The notes beneath the pieces were generated by a model. That model made no database searches, had not been told where the DNA came from, and was given only the letters and a program-made list of their open reading frames with translations. A program made the translations under genes and the position numbers. 64,000 nt of DNA from Nonlabens ulvanivorans. Its GTDB lineage: Bacteria > Bacteroidota > Bacteroidia > Flavobacteriales > Flavobacteriaceae. The DNA is taken from NCBI RefSeq assembly GCF_000755285.1, contig NZ_BBMK01000003.1, forward strand, positions 1 through 64,000, given 5' to 3'. This document shows, in pieces, positions 1 through 9,691 of the stretch; within the stretch, counting starts at the first letter, position 1; each line of letters opens with the position of its first letter.

Positions 1-18
1 CTGATATTAAATTATTTA

Positions 19-1161
19 CTAATTCTTAAGAAGATCTCTAGAGATAACTATTTTTTGAATTTCTGAAGTTCCTTCGTATATCTGAGTGATTTTTGCATCT
101 CTCATTAGACGCTCCACATGGTATTCTTTTACGTATCCATTACCACCATGAACTTGAACAGCTTCTATAGTAGTATCCATAGCTGTTTGAGAAGCAAATA
201 GCTTAGCAGTACACCCAGCTACATTGTAGTCCATACCTTCATCTTTCATCCATGCAGCATGCATAATTAAATGACGAGAAGCATCTATATTGACTTTCAT
301 ATCAGCTAATTTGAACGCTATTGCCTGATGATTGCATATTTCAGTACCAAAAGCTTTACGTTGCTTACTATAGTCTTTAGCTAATTCAAATGCTCCTGCT
401 GCAATACCTAGTGCTTGTGCCGCTATTCCTATACGACCACCGGCCAAAGTTTTCATAGCAAATTTAAATCCAAATCCGTCTTCACCTATCCTATTTTCTT
501 TAGGTACTTTAACATCATTAAAAATTAATGAGTGAGTGTCACTTCCACGAATACCTAACTTATCTTCTTTAGGACCTACTTCAAAGCCTTCCCAGGTTTT
601 TTCAACTATAAATGCATTAATACCTTTATGAGCTTTATCCTTATCTGTCTGTGCAATTACAATATAGTAATCTGCACTATTTCCATTGGTAATCCAGTTT
701 TTTGTTCCGTTTAAAAGATAATGGTCACCCATATCAATTGCAGTTGTACGCTGCGATGTAGCATCACTACCAGCTTCCGGTTCACTCAGGCAAAACGCTC
801 CAATTGATTTTCCGGTTGCTAATTTTGTTAAGTATTTTTCTTTTTGATCCTCGTTAGCATATGCCTCTAGTCCATAACAGACAAGAGAGTTGTTGACTGA
901 TACAATTACACTTGCACTTGCATCAATTTTAGAAAGTTCCTCCATTACTAAAACGTAACTTGTGGTATCCATTCCACCACCACCGTACTTAGGGTCAACC
1001 ATCATGCCTAAAAATCCTAGGTCACCCATTTTAGTAATTAGCTCTTTTGGGAAATGTTGTTCCCTATCTCTTTCAATTACTCCTGGAAGTAACTCTATGC
1101 GAGCAAAGTCTCTTGCTGCATCACGTATCATTAAATGCTCTTCTGTTAAACTAAAATCCAT
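19..1161 (-). CDS. Acyl-CoA dehydrogenase (short/medium-chain type)
   Basis: A 380-residue flavoenzyme that would oxidise an acyl-CoA to the trans-2-enoyl-CoA in fatty-acid or branched amino-acid breakdown in the cytoplasm. The usual family landmarks appear in order: an N-terminal helical domain, CLSEPEAGSDATS and KNWITNG around residues 125-160 in the FAD/substrate-binding beta domain, QALGIAAGAFELA and YSKQRKAFG in the C-terminal helical domain, and VHGGNGYVKEYHVERLMRD followed by IYEGTSEIQ. The Glu of YEGTSE is the catalytic base in butyryl-CoA-type members. Length is normal and the frame is intact. It is transcribed divergently from anmK through a shared promoter region. Substrate chain length cannot be told from sequence alone. 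Confidence 0.93.
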   Translation of the reverse strand: MDFSLTEEHLMIRDAARDFARIELLPGVIERDREQHFPKELITKMGDLGFLGMMVDPKYGGGGMDTTSYVLVMEELSKIDASASVIVSVNNSLVCYGLEAYANEDQKEKYLTKLATGKSIGAFCLSEPEAGSDATSQRTTAIDMGDHYLLNGTKNWITNGNSADYYIVIAQTDKDKAHKGINAFIVEKTWEGFEVGPKEDKLGIRGSDTHSLIFNDVKVPKENRIGEDGFGFKFAMKTLAGGRIGIAAQALGIAAGAFELAKDYSKQRKAFGTEICNHQAIAFKLADMKVNIDASRHLIMHAAWMKDEGMDYNVAGCTAKLFASQTAMDTTIEAVQVHGGNGYVKEYHVERLMRDAKITQIYEGTSEIQKIVISRDLLKN

Positions 1162-1164
1162 GTA

Positions 1165-1228
1165 TTTGTAATATGATTAATACTTAATTTATCTTTGCAA
1201 ATCTAAGCTTATTCAAGAGTTTATTCAA
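1165..1228. promoter_or_regulatory. Overlapping divergent promoters (acyl-CoA dehydrogenase / anmK)
   Basis: On the + strand TATCTTTG (1190-1197) matches the Bacteroidota -7 box TAnnTTTG, with TTTG at 1165-1168 as a -33 box (21-nt spacer), about 44 nt before the anmK ATG. Directly adjoining it, TAGATTTG on the - strand (complement of 1198-1205) is a second -7 box, with TTG at 1226-1228 on that strand (20-nt spacer), about 37 nt before the dehydrogenase start. The two boxes sit back to back with no base between them. Assignment rests on the consensus only. Confidence 0.55.
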
Positions 1229-1240
1229 TACTATTTTTCT

Positions 1241-2305
1241 ATGAACCATCAGTGCTATAACGTTATAGGTGTAATGTCTGGAACTTCTTTAGATGCAATT
1301 GACTTGGTTTATGTGAGATTAGTACGTAATCAATCATGGAACTTTCAAATTTTGCTCGCTAAAACAGTAGAATATGATGGCGCTTGGCGTATTAAGTTAG
1401 CTAATGCTATTCATTTATCAAGCTCTGAATTGATAGAGCTGAACGAAGCGTATACATCGTACCTTGGTAGTTGTATTAATGATTTTATAGAAGGTAACAA
1501 TCTCAAGGATGTCCTGGCGGTTTGTAGTCATGGGCATACTATTCACCATCAACCACACGATGGATATACGTTACAAATTGGGAACCTTCCTATTTTGGCT
1601 ACCTTATTGAAGAATAGAGTTGTTTGCGACTTTAGATCGCAAGATGTTCTATTAGGTGGACATGGAGCACCTCTAGTACCTATTGGCGACCAGTTTCTTT
1701 TTAATGAATACGATTATTGCTTAAACCTCGGTGGTTTTGGAAACATTTCGTTTACTAGAGGTAATTCTCGTAAAGCTTTTGATGTAGTTCCAGTTAATGT
1801 TGTTCTTAATCGTTTTGCAAATCAATTAGGGGGGGCAGATTTTGACGATAATGGCGCTTTCGCGAAAACAGGGGGGGTCATCAATCATATAGTTCTAAAA
1901 CAACTAAATGCTTTACCATTTTATAAGCTCGATGGTCCCAAGTCTCTTGGTATAGAATGGGTTGATGAATACATATCGGATATTATTGATTCAATTGATA
2001 AACCTGTTGATGCGTTGGCTACCTTTACAGAGCATATTGCAATACAAATTGCTAACGTACTGGCTTCAAGTACAAATGTTTTAGTCACAGGTGGTGGTGC
2101 TTACAATAGCTTTTTGCTTGATCGGATATCTCATTATTCTCAAGCCAATATAATTGTGCCTGGGGGGGATAATCTTGTCGACTTTAAAGAAGCGCTTATT
2201 TTTGCCTTTCTAGGAGTTCTCAAATTGCGCAATGAGAATAATTGTCTAGCTTCTGTAACGGGTGCATTTAAAGATCATTCAAGTGGAGAGATTTATCTAC
2301 CTTAA
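1241..2305 (+). CDS. anmK: Anhydro-N-acetylmuramic acid kinase
   Basis: A 354-residue cytosolic sugar kinase of murein recycling. It hydrolyses and phosphorylates 1,6-anhydroMurNAc to MurNAc-6-phosphate. GVMSGTSLDAIDLV at the N-terminus is the diagnostic nucleotide-binding signature; CSHGHTIHHQP, LGGFGNIS, FDVVPVNVVLN, VTGGGAYN and KEALIFAFLGVL follow in family order. Three G7 tracts (1829, 1871, 2162) each add what looks like one extra Gly (QLGGADFD, KTGGVI, VPGGDN) compared with what I expect for the family. They preserve the frame and are suspected to be lengthened G4 runs. The gene is followed at 2376 by the amino-acid dehydrogenase, which has its own promoter. Confidence 0.93.
   Translation: MNHQCYNVIGVMSGTSLDAIDLVYVRLVRNQSWNFQILLAKTVEYDGAWRIKLANAIHLSSSELIELNEAYTSYLGSCINDFIEGNNLKDVLAVCSHGHTIHHQPHDGYTLQIGNLPILATLLKNRVVCDFRSQDVLLGGHGAPLVPIGDQFLFNEYDYCLNLGGFGNISFTRGNSRKAFDVVPVNVVLNRFANQLGGADFDDNGAFAKTGGVINHIVLKQLNALPFYKLDGPKSLGIEWVDEYISDIIDSIDKPVDALATFTEHIAIQIANVLASSTNVLVTGGGAYNSFLLDRISHYSQANIIVPGGDNLVDFKEALIFAFLGVLKLRNENNCLASVTGAFKDHSSGEIYLP
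1856..1869. repeat. Near copy of iterated palindrome inside anmK
   Basis: GCTTTCGCGAAAAC differs at one position from GCTTTCGCGAAAGC. It is read in frame as Ala-Phe-Ala-Lys-Thr. Confidence 0.6.
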
Positions 2306-2322
2306 GAAATTGTAAAAATGAG

Positions 2323-2351
2323 TTGTAGTGGTCAGGTGTTTTTTATATTTG
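2323..2351 (+). promoter_or_regulatory. Promoter of amino-acid dehydrogenase
   Basis: TATATTTG (2344-2351) is an exact TAnnTTTG -7 box, with TTG at 2323-2325 as the -33 element (18-nt spacer). It lies 24 nt before the ATG at 2376. Confidence 0.55.
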
Positions 2352-2375
2352 TCTGCACTAACCTGAAAATAAAAC

Positions 2376-3602
2376 ATGAAGGAACTTTTAAAGCGTTATG
2401 AGAACGCTGAACCCGAAATCGTATTCCATTGGAATGACCCAGAAACAGATGCCCAAGGTTGGACTGTAATTAATAGTTTGAGAGGTGGCGCCGCAGGTGG
2501 TGGAACACGCATGAGAGTTGGACTTGATAAAAATGAAGTTCTTTCACTTGCCAAAACCATGGAGATTAAATTTACGGTTTCAGGACCTGCTATAGGCGGT
2601 GCTAAAAGTGGCATTAATTTTGACCCTAGAGATCCTCGTAAAAAAGGTGTTCTAGAGCGATGGTATAAAGTAGTTTCTCCTTTACTTAAAAGCTATTATG
2701 GGACAGGTGGAGATCTTAATGTAGATGAAATACATGAGGTAATCCCAATCACTGAGGATTGTGGTGTATGGCATCCTCAAGAAGGAGTTTTTGCAGGACA
2801 CTTCTCACCAACTGAAGCTGATAAAATTAATCGCATAGGGCAATTACGTCAAGGTGTGATAAAAGTTATAGAAAATCCTATTTACTCTCCAGATGTTTCT
2901 AGAAAGTATACAGTAGCAGATATGATTACAGGATACGGTGTTGCAGAGGCTGTAAAGCATTTCTATGATATTTATGGTGGTGACGTTAAAGGCAAACGAG
3001 CAGTTGTTCAAGGATTTGGTAATGTAGGTAGTGCTGCGGCATATTATCTAGCACAAATGGGTGCCAAAGTTGTTGGTATTATCGATAGAGCTGGAGGATT
3101 GATTAATGAAGATGGGTTTTCTTTTGAAGAGATTAAGGAGATGTTTCTACATAAAGACGGTAATGCTTTAAGATCATCAGACTTAATCCCATTTGAAGAA
3201 GTTAATGATAAAATATGGTCACTTAATACTGAGGTTTTTGCACCATGCGCAGCCTCTAGATTAGTGAGTCAAGATCAAATTGATCAAATGATAGCTTCTG
3301 GATTAGAGGTTATATCTTGTGGTGCTAATGTGCCATTTGCAGATAAAGAAATTTTCTTTGGTTCCATCATGGAGCATACTGATGAAAAGGTAAGTTTAAT
3401 ACCTGACTTCATATCAAATTGTGGAATGGCGAGAGTTTTTGCATATTTTATGGAACGACGCGTTCAAATGACAGATGAGGCTATCTTTAATGATACCAGT
3501 ATGACTATAAGAAACGCAATTCAAAATACTTATAATAATAATAGTTCGCGAACACAAATCAGTTCTACTGCTTTTGAAATCGCCTTAAAACAATTAGTTT
3601 AA
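2376..3602 (+). CDS. Glu/Leu/Phe/Val dehydrogenase family protein
   Basis: A 408-residue NAD(P)-dependent amino-acid dehydrogenase that would interconvert an amino acid and its 2-oxo acid plus ammonia in the cytoplasm. [18 protein letters not shown] contains the catalytic Lys (residue 77). [13 protein letters not shown] and the Rossmann motif [15 protein letters not shown] (GFGNVG at 213-218) follow. [12 protein letters not shown] and IPDFISNCG lie near the C-terminus. The family includes glutamate, leucine, phenylalanine and valine dehydrogenases, and the specificity is not readable here. Its stop codon overlaps the nhaB start by one base (TAATG at 3600-3604), which suggests translational coupling with the Na+/H+ antiporter. 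Confidence 0.9.
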   Translation: MKELLKRYENAEPEIVFHWNDPETDAQGWTVINSLRGGAAGGGTRMRVGLDKNEVLSLAKTMEIKFTVSGPAIGGAKSGINFDPRDPRKKGVLERWYKVVSPLLKSYYGTGGDLNVDEIHEVIPITEDCGVWHPQEGVFAGHFSPTEADKINRIGQLRQGVIKVIENPIYSPDVSRKYTVADMITGYGVAEAVKHFYDIYGGDVKGKRAVVQGFGNVGSAAAYYLAQMGAKVVGIIDRAGGLINEDGFSFEEIKEMFLHKDGNALRSSDLIPFEEVNDKIWSLNTEVFAPCAASRLVSQDQIDQMIASGLEVISCGANVPFADKEIFFGSIMEHTDEKVSLIPDFISNCGMARVFAYFMERRVQMTDEAIFNDTSMTIRNAIQNTYNNNSSRTQISSTAFEIALKQLV

Positions 3603-5155
3603 TGTTCAAGTCTTTTTTAGGTAATAGCCCTACATGGTTTAAATCAACCATTTTAGCCTTTTTAGTTTTTAATACCGCCGCGTTTTTTGTTCTTAACGGA
3701 ACTGTAATGGGTTGGATTTTTATAGCAGAATTTATTTTCTGTCTTGCTATGGCATTAAAATGTTATCCCTTACAATCTGGTGGTTTGCTTGCTATACAAG
3801 TAATCGGACTTGGGTTAACTCATCCAATGTATAAAGTAGATCATGATACACATAAGGTCGTTTTAGATGATTTGGGTAATAAAGTTTTAGGAGGTGTATA
3901 TGCAGAGGTAGCTCAGAATTTAGAAGTTATATTATTGCTGGTGTTCATGGTAGCAGGTATTTATTTCATGAAACCTCTATTGATGTTTATTTTTGTAAAG
4001 CTATTCACAAAAGTAAAATCTAAGATAGCTTTATCTTTATTTTTTGTATTAATAAGTGCTGTTTTATCGGCATTTTTAGATGCTCTTACAGTTACTGCAG
4101 TTTTAATTAGTGTTGGTTTAGGGTTTTACAACGTGTACCATAAAATACACTCAAGTGATCTAGATTTAGACCACGATAACACCTTAGATAGGAAGCAGTT
4201 GAGTGGTGAAACATTAGAAGATTTTCGTTCATTCTTGCGTAGTTTAGTAATGCATGGTGTGGTAGGAACGGCGTTAGGTGGCGTGTGTACGATTGTAGGT
4301 GAGCCTCAAAACTTACTTATTGGGACAAAGCTTAATACAGCATTGCCTTATGAGTACGGGTTTATAGAGTTCTTCCTCCATATGGCTCCTATAACAATTC
4401 CTGTTTTAATAGCTGGTCTGATTACTACTGTCCTGTTAGAAGTGACTAAAACATTCGGCTTTGGTCAGAAAATGCCTCCGGTAGTTAGACAGATAATTGA
4501 AGGGTGGATGGAAAAGCGTGATCAAGAGCGTACAAGTAAAGAAAAATATGGGCTTTTAGTTCAAGGAGTTTCTGCTATTCTTTTAATTATAGGTCTAGCA
4601 TTGCATATCGCACCAGTTGGTTTTATAGGTCTTGCTTTAATAGTGGTACAAACTGCATTTATGGGGGGGATTACAGATGAACATAGTTTAGGAAAAGCTT
4701 TTGAAGAAGCACTTCCTTTTACTGGGTTGTTAGTTGTCTTTTTTGTGATTGTAGCAATGATTCACGATCAACACTTATTTGCACCTATTATTGAATGGGC
4801 TTTAAGTCAGGATCCTAGTAGTCAACCAGCAATTTTCTATCTAGCAAATGGTGTCCTTAGCATGATATCTGATAACGTCTTTGTTGCGACTGTGTATATC
4901 AATGAAGTAGGTAACGCATATAACGCTGGTAAAATTACATTACAACAATATGAGCATTTAGCTGTAGCAATCAATACAGGTACCAATATCCCTAGTGTAG
5001 CAACACCTAACGGTCAGGCAGCCTTCTTGTTCTTATTAACATCAGCACTTGCGCCTGTGATTAATCTCTCTTATGGGAAAATGGTTAAAATGGCTTTTCC
5101 TTATACGGTGGTTTTAACACTAGTAGGTCTAGCATGCGTAATCATGTTCTTATAA
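3602..5155 (+). CDS. nhaB: Na+/H+ antiporter NhaB
   Basis: A 517-residue inner-membrane antiporter with about 11-12 hydrophobic segments. Family motifs include [82 protein letters not shown] and [20 protein letters not shown]. It would export Na+ in exchange for protons, which fits a marine bacterium. A G7 run at 4663-4669 places an extra Gly in FMGGITDEH, where the family normally has one fewer residue. The gene is coupled to the preceding dehydrogenase by a one-base overlap. A long perfect hairpin follows at 5181 and probably ends the transcript. Confidence 0.93.
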   Translation: MFKSFLGNSPTWFKSTILAFLVFNTAAFFVLNGTVMGWIFIAEFIFCLAMALKCYPLQSGGLLAIQVIGLGLTHPMYKVDHDTHKVVLDDLGNKVLGGVYAEVAQNLEVILLLVFMVAGIYFMKPLLMFIFVKLFTKVKSKIALSLFFVLISAVLSAFLDALTVTAVLISVGLGFYNVYHKIHSSDLDLDHDNTLDRKQLSGETLEDFRSFLRSLVMHGVVGTALGGVCTIVGEPQNLLIGTKLNTALPYEYGFIEFFLHMAPITIPVLIAGLITTVLLEVTKTFGFGQKMPPVVRQIIEGWMEKRDQERTSKEKYGLLVQGVSAILLIIGLALHIAPVGFIGLALIVVQTAFMGGITDEHSLGKAFEEALPFTGLLVVFFVIVAMIHDQHLFAPIIEWALSQDPSSQPAIFYLANGVLSMISDNVFVATVYINEVGNAYNAGKITLQQYEHLAVAINTGTNIPSVATPNGQAAFLFLLTSALAPVINLSYGKMVKMAFPYTVVLTLVGLACVIMFL

Positions 5156-5180
5156 TAAATCAGTATTATTGTATAGCTTA

Positions 5181-5214
5181 TTGCAATATCGCTTTCGCGA
5201 AAGCGATATTGCAA
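5181..5214. repeat. Perfect 34-bp palindrome with iterated core (probable terminator)
   Basis: The two 17-base arms are perfectly complementary with no loop, and the centre holds GCTTTCGCGAAAGC (5191-5204). It lies between nhaB and exbB and could act as a bidirectional terminator, although no T-run follows. Confidence 0.85.
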
Positions 5215-5283
5215 CAAGCCTTTATTAAATCATACAATCTTTAACATACAATAAGCGTTACTAACCTAACTAAGAAAAATTTA

Positions 5284-5982
5284 ATGAATCTATTTATTCA
5301 AGAAACAAGTGAACTTGTTGAGTCTACCGTTCCTCTAGTAGAAGAAGAAACTCAAACAGTTTTTGATATTATACTGTCAGGTGATCCATCTGGAACCGTC
5401 ATTATAGGTATATTAATTTTATTACTATTTGTCGCATTATACATCTACTTTGAAAGGTTATTTAAGATCAAGGGTAGTTCAAAAATCGACGACAAATTCA
5501 TGTTGCAAATTAAAGACCATGTAAGCAATGGACGTATTGATGCAGCCAAAATTTTATGTGCTCAAGAGAATTCTCCTGTTGCACGTTTAACAGAGAAAGG
5601 TATCAGTAGAATAGGTTCTCCTCTAGAGGACATTAATGGGGGGGCTATTGAAAATGCAGGAAAATTAGAAGTTTATAAATTAGAAAAGAATGTTAGTATT
5701 CTTGCTACCATCGCAGGGGCTGCACCAATGATTGGATTCTTAGGTACGGTTATAGGGATGGTAATAGCTTTTAGAACACTTGCTGAAAGTGATGGAGCAC
5801 CAGAAATGGGAACGCTTGCAGAAGGTATTTATACCGCCATGACAACTACGGTAGCAGGACTTATAGTAGGTATAATAGCCTATATAGGGTATAACCATCT
5901 AGTGGTAAAAACAGATAAAGTTGTTCATCAAATGGAGTCCAACGCTGTCGATTTCTTAGACCTCTTAAACGAACCAGCTTAA
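5284..5982 (+). CDS. exbB: MotA/TolQ/ExbB proton channel family protein
   Basis: A 232-residue inner-membrane component of a Ton-type energy-transducing complex that would use the proton gradient to drive TonB-dependent outer-membrane transport. A hydrophobic segment lies at about residues 38-58, followed by a long cytoplasmic loop. The MotA/ExbB core IAGAAPMIGFLGTVIGMVIAF and then YTAMTTTVAGLIVGIIAYIG supply the two C-terminal membrane helices. It heads an operon with an ExbD and a TonB homologue (2-nt spacings). A G7 tract at 5638-5644 inserts a probable extra Gly in INGGAIENAGKLE. TolQ or another paralogue of the family is possible, but the TonB neighbour favours ExbB. Confidence 0.88.
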   Translation: MNLFIQETSELVESTVPLVEEETQTVFDIILSGDPSGTVIIGILILLLFVALYIYFERLFKIKGSSKIDDKFMLQIKDHVSNGRIDAAKILCAQENSPVARLTEKGISRIGSPLEDINGGAIENAGKLEVYKLEKNVSILATIAGAAPMIGFLGTVIGMVIAFRTLAESDGAPEMGTLAEGIYTAMTTTVAGLIVGIIAYIGYNHLVVKTDKVVHQMESNAVDFLDLLNEPA

Positions 5983-5983
5983 T

Positions 5984-6375
5984 ATGAACTTAAGAAGCAG
6001 AAATAAAGTGAGTCCTGATTTCTCGATGTCGTCTATGACCGATATCGTATTTCTGTTGCTTGTGTTTTTCTTACTAACATCACCTAGTATCACGCCGCAA
6101 GCCTTAGATTTAATCTTGCCTAGTGCTAACGGTCGCAGTGAAAATAAGCAACAGGCTTCCGTAAGTATTACTAAAGATGGTGCATTTTTTGTCGATGCGG
6201 TAGAGGTAGAAGAAGAGTTATTAGAATCGATGATTATTAAAACAATGGAAGGTCAAGAAAAGCCTACCATTATATTAAGAGCAGACGCGATATCGCCCTC
6301 AATAAAGCTGTTAAAGTTATGGACATAGCAAACCGTAATAAAATCAATATCATTCTTGCTGTAAAACCAGAATAA
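5984..6375 (+). CDS. exbD: ExbD/TolR family biopolymer transporter (frameshifted)
   Basis: About 130 residues when repaired. It is the single-TM partner of ExbB and carries the proton-pathway Asp: the N-terminus has MSSMTDIVFLLLVFFLLTSP, the ExbD membrane helix with Asp in TDIVF. The reading frame breaks near 6297. Restoring one C in the GCCCTC there continues the protein as LNKAVKVMDIANRNKINIIL and ends at the TAA at 6373-6375, directly before the TonB start at 6377. The periplasmic part is therefore complete in the other frame. I regard the break as a one-base sequence error, since both neighbours continue the operon. Confidence 0.87.
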
Positions 6376-6376
6376 A

Positions 6377-7191
6377 ATGAGTTTTCTAGACACTAAAGAG
6401 AAAAAGAAATCATTCATCATTACAAGTATTTTGATGAGTGTTTTTCTATTGTTATTTGTTTTTGTTTCAGTGTTAGATGAAATACCAGAAGAGGAAGATA
6501 GTGGAATAGCAATCAACTTCGGGAATACTGCAGTAGGTTCTGGACCTGTTGAACCTGCAGAGGCAACCAAGGTCACTCCAGAGTCTAATCCATCACCTGT
6601 AGATCAGACAACTCCTCAAGTTGATAATGTCGCCACCCAAGACAACACAGATGCTCCTGTTATCAATTCAGATCCTAATACAACTAAGCCTGTCACAAAA
6701 CCAGTGGCAGAACCTGTTAAAAAACCTGAACCTAAACCTGAACCAAAGCCAGATCAATCGGTAACTGATATGCTTAATAATGTTACCGGCACAACGCCAA
6801 CAGATGGTGCAGATAATAGTGGTGAAGGTCCTGGAGATGGGCCAGGAAATAAAGGCGATATTAACGGAGATCCTTATGCAAACACGTATTACGGTGCTCC
6901 AGGTTCTGGGCAAAGTGGTCGTGGTGCTGGACTAGGTGGAAGAAAAGCATTATCCGGAAAAGGAGCTGAGCCTGACTGTTTTGAAACAGGAACTGTTATT
7001 GTTGAAATTCATGTAGATAGACTGGTAAGGTGGTTCAAGCGATACCAGGTAAGAAAGGTACCACTAATAGAGCTTCTTGCCTTTTAGTTGCCGCAAAGAA
7101 AAGTGCGGAGACTTATAAATTTAGTGCTGCATCTAAAGCTAAAGATATTCAAATTGGTTTTGTTGAAGTTATTTTTAAAGTCGGAGAATAG
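6377..7191 (+). CDS. tonB: TonB-like energy transducer (frameshifted)
   Basis: About 271 residues when repaired. The N-terminus is cytoplasmic and Lys-rich, with one membrane helix (SFIITSILMSVFLLLFVFVS), then a long Pro/Glu/Lys-rich periplasmic spacer including KKPEPKPEPKPDQ and a Gly-rich stretch, then a small TonB-type C-terminal fold (GTVIVEIHVDR). The frame breaks near 7020. Restoring one A gives HVDRTGKVVQAIPGKKGTTN and a continuous C-terminus ending FVEVIFKVGE and TAG at 7189-7191. It is the third gene of exbB-exbD-tonB and lies 2 nt before folC. It would couple the ExbBD motor to outer-membrane receptors. Confidence 0.85.
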
Positions 7192-7193
7192 TT

Positions 7194-8411
7194 TTGGACT
7201 ATTCACGAACTCTTGAATGGCTTTTCAATCAATTACCCATGTATCAACGTGTGGGAAAAGCAGCCTATAAGGCAAATCTAGACAACACTATATTATTAGA
7301 CAATCATTTAGGGAATCCTCATCTCTATTTTCCATCTATTCATGTGGCTGGAACTAATGGTAAAGGAAGTACTTGTCATATGATTGCTAGTGTATTGCAA
7401 GAAGCAGGTTATAAAGTTGGTCTATATACATCACCACATCTTAAAGATTTTAGAGAGCGTATTAGAATTAACGGTTCTGTGATTTCAGAAGATTTTGTCA
7501 TAGACTTTGTAAGCAATCACAAAACTTTCTTTGAAAATAATCAGTTATCATTTTTTGAAATGACTGTAGGTATGGCTTTTCAATACTTTAAAGAACAAGA
7601 AGTAGACATAGCTGTTATAGAAACAGGTCTAGGAGGTAGATTAGATTCTACTAACATAATTACGCCATTAGTTTCAGTAATAACTAATATAGATAAGGAT
7701 CATGTAGCCATGTTGGGTAATACTCTTATTGATATTGCAGGAGAAAAAGCAGGTATTATTAAAAGAAAAGTACCTGTTATAATAGGAGAACGACGTGTTG
7801 TATTGAGAGATCGCTTTCGCGAAAGCGCAATGAAAAAAAAATCACCATATCATCAGGTGAATTATCGTTTAAAGCCATTTGCGACAGATCTGAAAGGCGA
7901 TTATCAAAAGTATAATGTTAGAGTAGCGCAAACTGCTTTAAATGTTTTAGAGCAATCTAGTGGTTTTGAGATTTCTCTTTCTCAATTAAAAATAGGGCTA
8001 TTGAATGTTGTTTCCAATACAGGCTTAAGAGGTAGGTATGAGTTATTGCAAGATCAGCCTAGAGTTATTGTAGAGACTGCGCATAATAAAGCTGGAATAA
8101 AAACACTAGTAAAACAACTAAAGCTTGAAGAGTTTAAACAACTCCATATTGTAATGGGGATGGTATCAGATAAAGATGTCGATCAGGTTTTATCATTAAT
8201 GCCTAATAATGCGTCTTATTATATAGCAAAACCAAATGTGATACGTGGAATGGAAATAGATGTTTTGTCCAGTTTTTTCAAAAAACATCAATTTAATTTC
8301 AAAAAATTTAATTCTATTTCTGAAGCGTTAAATGGTGCTAAAAGCCTGGCGCACAAGGATGATTTAATAGTTGTGACAGGTAGTGTCTTTGTAGTCGCAG
8401 AAATAATTTAA
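7194..8411 (+). CDS. folC: Folylpolyglutamate synthase / dihydrofolate synthase family
   Basis: A 405-residue Mur-ligase-fold enzyme that adds glutamate to folates (and possibly to dihydropteroate). Seen motifs are FPSIHVAGTNGKGSTCHMIASVL (P-loop, residues about 49-72), GLYTSPHLKDFRERI, ETGLGGRLDSTN, TNIDKDHVAMLG and AGEKAGIIK. The start is TTG at 7194, 2 nt after the repaired tonB stop. No ATG fits the family N-terminus (DYSRTLEWLFNQLP), so TTG is preferred. The final gene of the exbB operon; an iterated palindrome at 7813 lies inside the coding region and is read as Arg-Phe-Arg-Glu-Ser. Confidence 0.92.
   Translation: MDYSRTLEWLFNQLPMYQRVGKAAYKANLDNTILLDNHLGNPHLYFPSIHVAGTNGKGSTCHMIASVLQEAGYKVGLYTSPHLKDFRERIRINGSVISEDFVIDFVSNHKTFFENNQLSFFEMTVGMAFQYFKEQEVDIAVIETGLGGRLDSTNIITPLVSVITNIDKDHVAMLGNTLIDIAGEKAGIIKRKVPVIIGERRVVLRDRFRESAMKKKSPYHQVNYRLKPFATDLKGDYQKYNVRVAQTALNVLEQSSGFEISLSQLKIGLLNVVSNTGLRGRYELLQDQPRVIVETAHNKAGIKTLVKQLKLEEFKQLHIVMGMVSDKDVDQVLSLMPNNASYYIAKPNVIRGMEIDVLSSFFKKHQFNFKKFNSISEALNGAKSLAHKDDLIVVTGSVFVVAEII
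7813..7826. repeat. Iterated palindrome GCTTTCGCGAAAGC (inside folC)
   Basis: Exact 14-bp copy; the neighbouring C and G extend it to a 16-bp palindrome. Read as RFRES in folC, at the linker between the Mur-ligase central and C-terminal domains. Confidence 0.8.
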
Positions 8412-8439
8412 TATTTATTTCAAAAACGCTTGTAAATTT

Positions 8440-8459
8440 CAGGAAAGGTTTTATATTTG
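8440..8459 (+). promoter_or_regulatory. tRNA-Val promoter
   Basis: TATATTTG at 8452-8459 is an exact -7 box 12 nt before the tRNA; the best -33 candidate is TTG at 8440-8442, with a spacer (9 nt) shorter than ideal. Confidence 0.4.
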
Positions 8460-8471
8460 CATCCGCTTTTA

Positions 8472-8547
8472 GGGCGCTTAGCTCAGTTGGTTCAGAGCAC
8501 TTGGTTTACACCCAAGGGGTCAGGGGGTTCGAATCCCTTAGCGCCCA
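8472..8547 (+). tRNA. tRNA-Val (TAC anticodon)
   Basis: The acceptor arms GGGCGCT (8472-8478) and AGCGCCC (8540-8546) pair fully. The D-arm is CTCAGTTGGTTCAGAG-like, the anticodon stem CTTGG/CCAAG encloses TTTACAC with anticodon TAC, and TTCGAAT is the T-loop. No CCA is encoded. The T-stem shows GGGGG (8523-8527) against CCCTT. One fewer G would give the better-paired AGGGG, so this run may also carry an extra base. Confidence 0.93.
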
Positions 8548-8550
8548 CAA

Positions 8551-8579
8551 AAGGTCTTCAGAAATGAAGGCCTTTTTTT
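8551..8579 (+). terminator. Intrinsic terminator after tRNA-Val
   Basis: Stem AAGGTCTTCA / TGAAGGCCTT (one G-U pair) with a GAAA loop and a T7 tail. Confidence 0.8.
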
Positions 8580-8663
8580 ATGTCTTGTTCTTAGAGTAAA
8601 GCATTTCTTATTTCTTCATTTTTAAAAGTGTAAATATGTATTTTTACTAAAGATTTTATATTC

Positions 8664-9691
8664 ATGAAGATATTAGTTACTGGTGGTTTAGGTTTTATAG
8701 GCTCTCATGTGGTTGTAGAATTGCTTAACAAAAGCTATGACGTAATCGTTGTTGATAATCTTTCTAATTCAACTATAGATGTGTTAGAAGGTATACGTAC
8801 GATTTGTAATAAAGAGCCTGAATTTGAAAAGTTAGATTTAAGAGATAAACTGGCTGTAAGCGATTTTTTTGTTAGAAATCAAGATATTAATGGAGTAATA
8901 CATTTCGCAGCATCTAAAGCTGTCGGTGAGAGTGTAGAGGATCCATTGTTGTACTATGAAAATAATATTAATACGTTAGTATATCTTCTACAGGAACTTC
9001 AAAAACTACCAAAATCAAACCTTATTTTTAGCTCTTCCTGCACTGTTTATGGACAGGCAGATGTTTTACCGATTACAGAGTCTGCTCCGGTAAAACCAGC
9101 AGAATCTCCATATGGTAATACTAAGCAAGTAGGTGAGGAAATTATTGCTGATGTTTGTAAAGTCAATTCTTCATTAAGCGCCATTGCCTTACGTTATTTT
9201 AACCCGATTGGTTCGCATCACTCTGGCTGATTGGTGAATTGCCATTAGGTACACCTCAAAATCTAGTGCCATATATTACACAAACAGCTATAGGTCAAAG
9301 AGAACAACTATCGATATTTGGTGATGACTATCCTACAATTGATGGAACTGCAGTTCGAGATTATATACATGTAATGGATTTAGCAAATGCACATGTCGTT
9401 GCCTTAGAAAGGTTAATAACGCACAAGATGGTAGCTAACTTTGAAACATTTAATATAGGAACGGGTACTGGGTCTTCTGTATTAGAAGTGGTGAGGGCTT
9501 TTGAGAAGGCGACAGGACTAGAGCTTAATTATAAAATTATTCAGCGAAGAGATGGTGATGTCACCGCTGCTTATGCAGACACTTCACGTGCAAATAATAT
9601 ACTGGGCTGGAAATCAAAATTTACCTTACAAGAGGCGCTTGAAAGCGCATGGAAATGGCAGCAAAATGTTGTAGCAGCTAAAGAATCTTAG
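8664..9691 (+). CDS. galE: UDP-glucose 4-epimerase (frameshifted)
   Basis: About 342 residues when repaired. An NAD-dependent short-chain dehydrogenase interconverting UDP-glucose and UDP-galactose for polysaccharide or LPS synthesis. The N-terminal GGLGFIGSH is the NAD-binding motif; FAASKAVGESV, SSSCTVYG and SPYGNTK (Tyr-x3-Lys catalytic pair) follow, then ALRYFNPIGSHHSG. The frame breaks near 9228, where one C in GGCCTG is missing. With it restored the chain runs on as LIGELPLGTPQNLVPYITQ, then DGTAVRDYIHVMDLANAHV. The 3' end overlaps the convergent GAF gene by 14 nt. Confidence 0.92.

Noticed and set aside
962..1171. Small + strand ORF opposite the acyl-CoA dehydrogenase
   Set aside because: It is an antisense shadow of a conserved gene with no recognisable product or ribosome-binding site. 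The same applies to the frames opposite groEL (18327-19358) and miaB (23696-24199).
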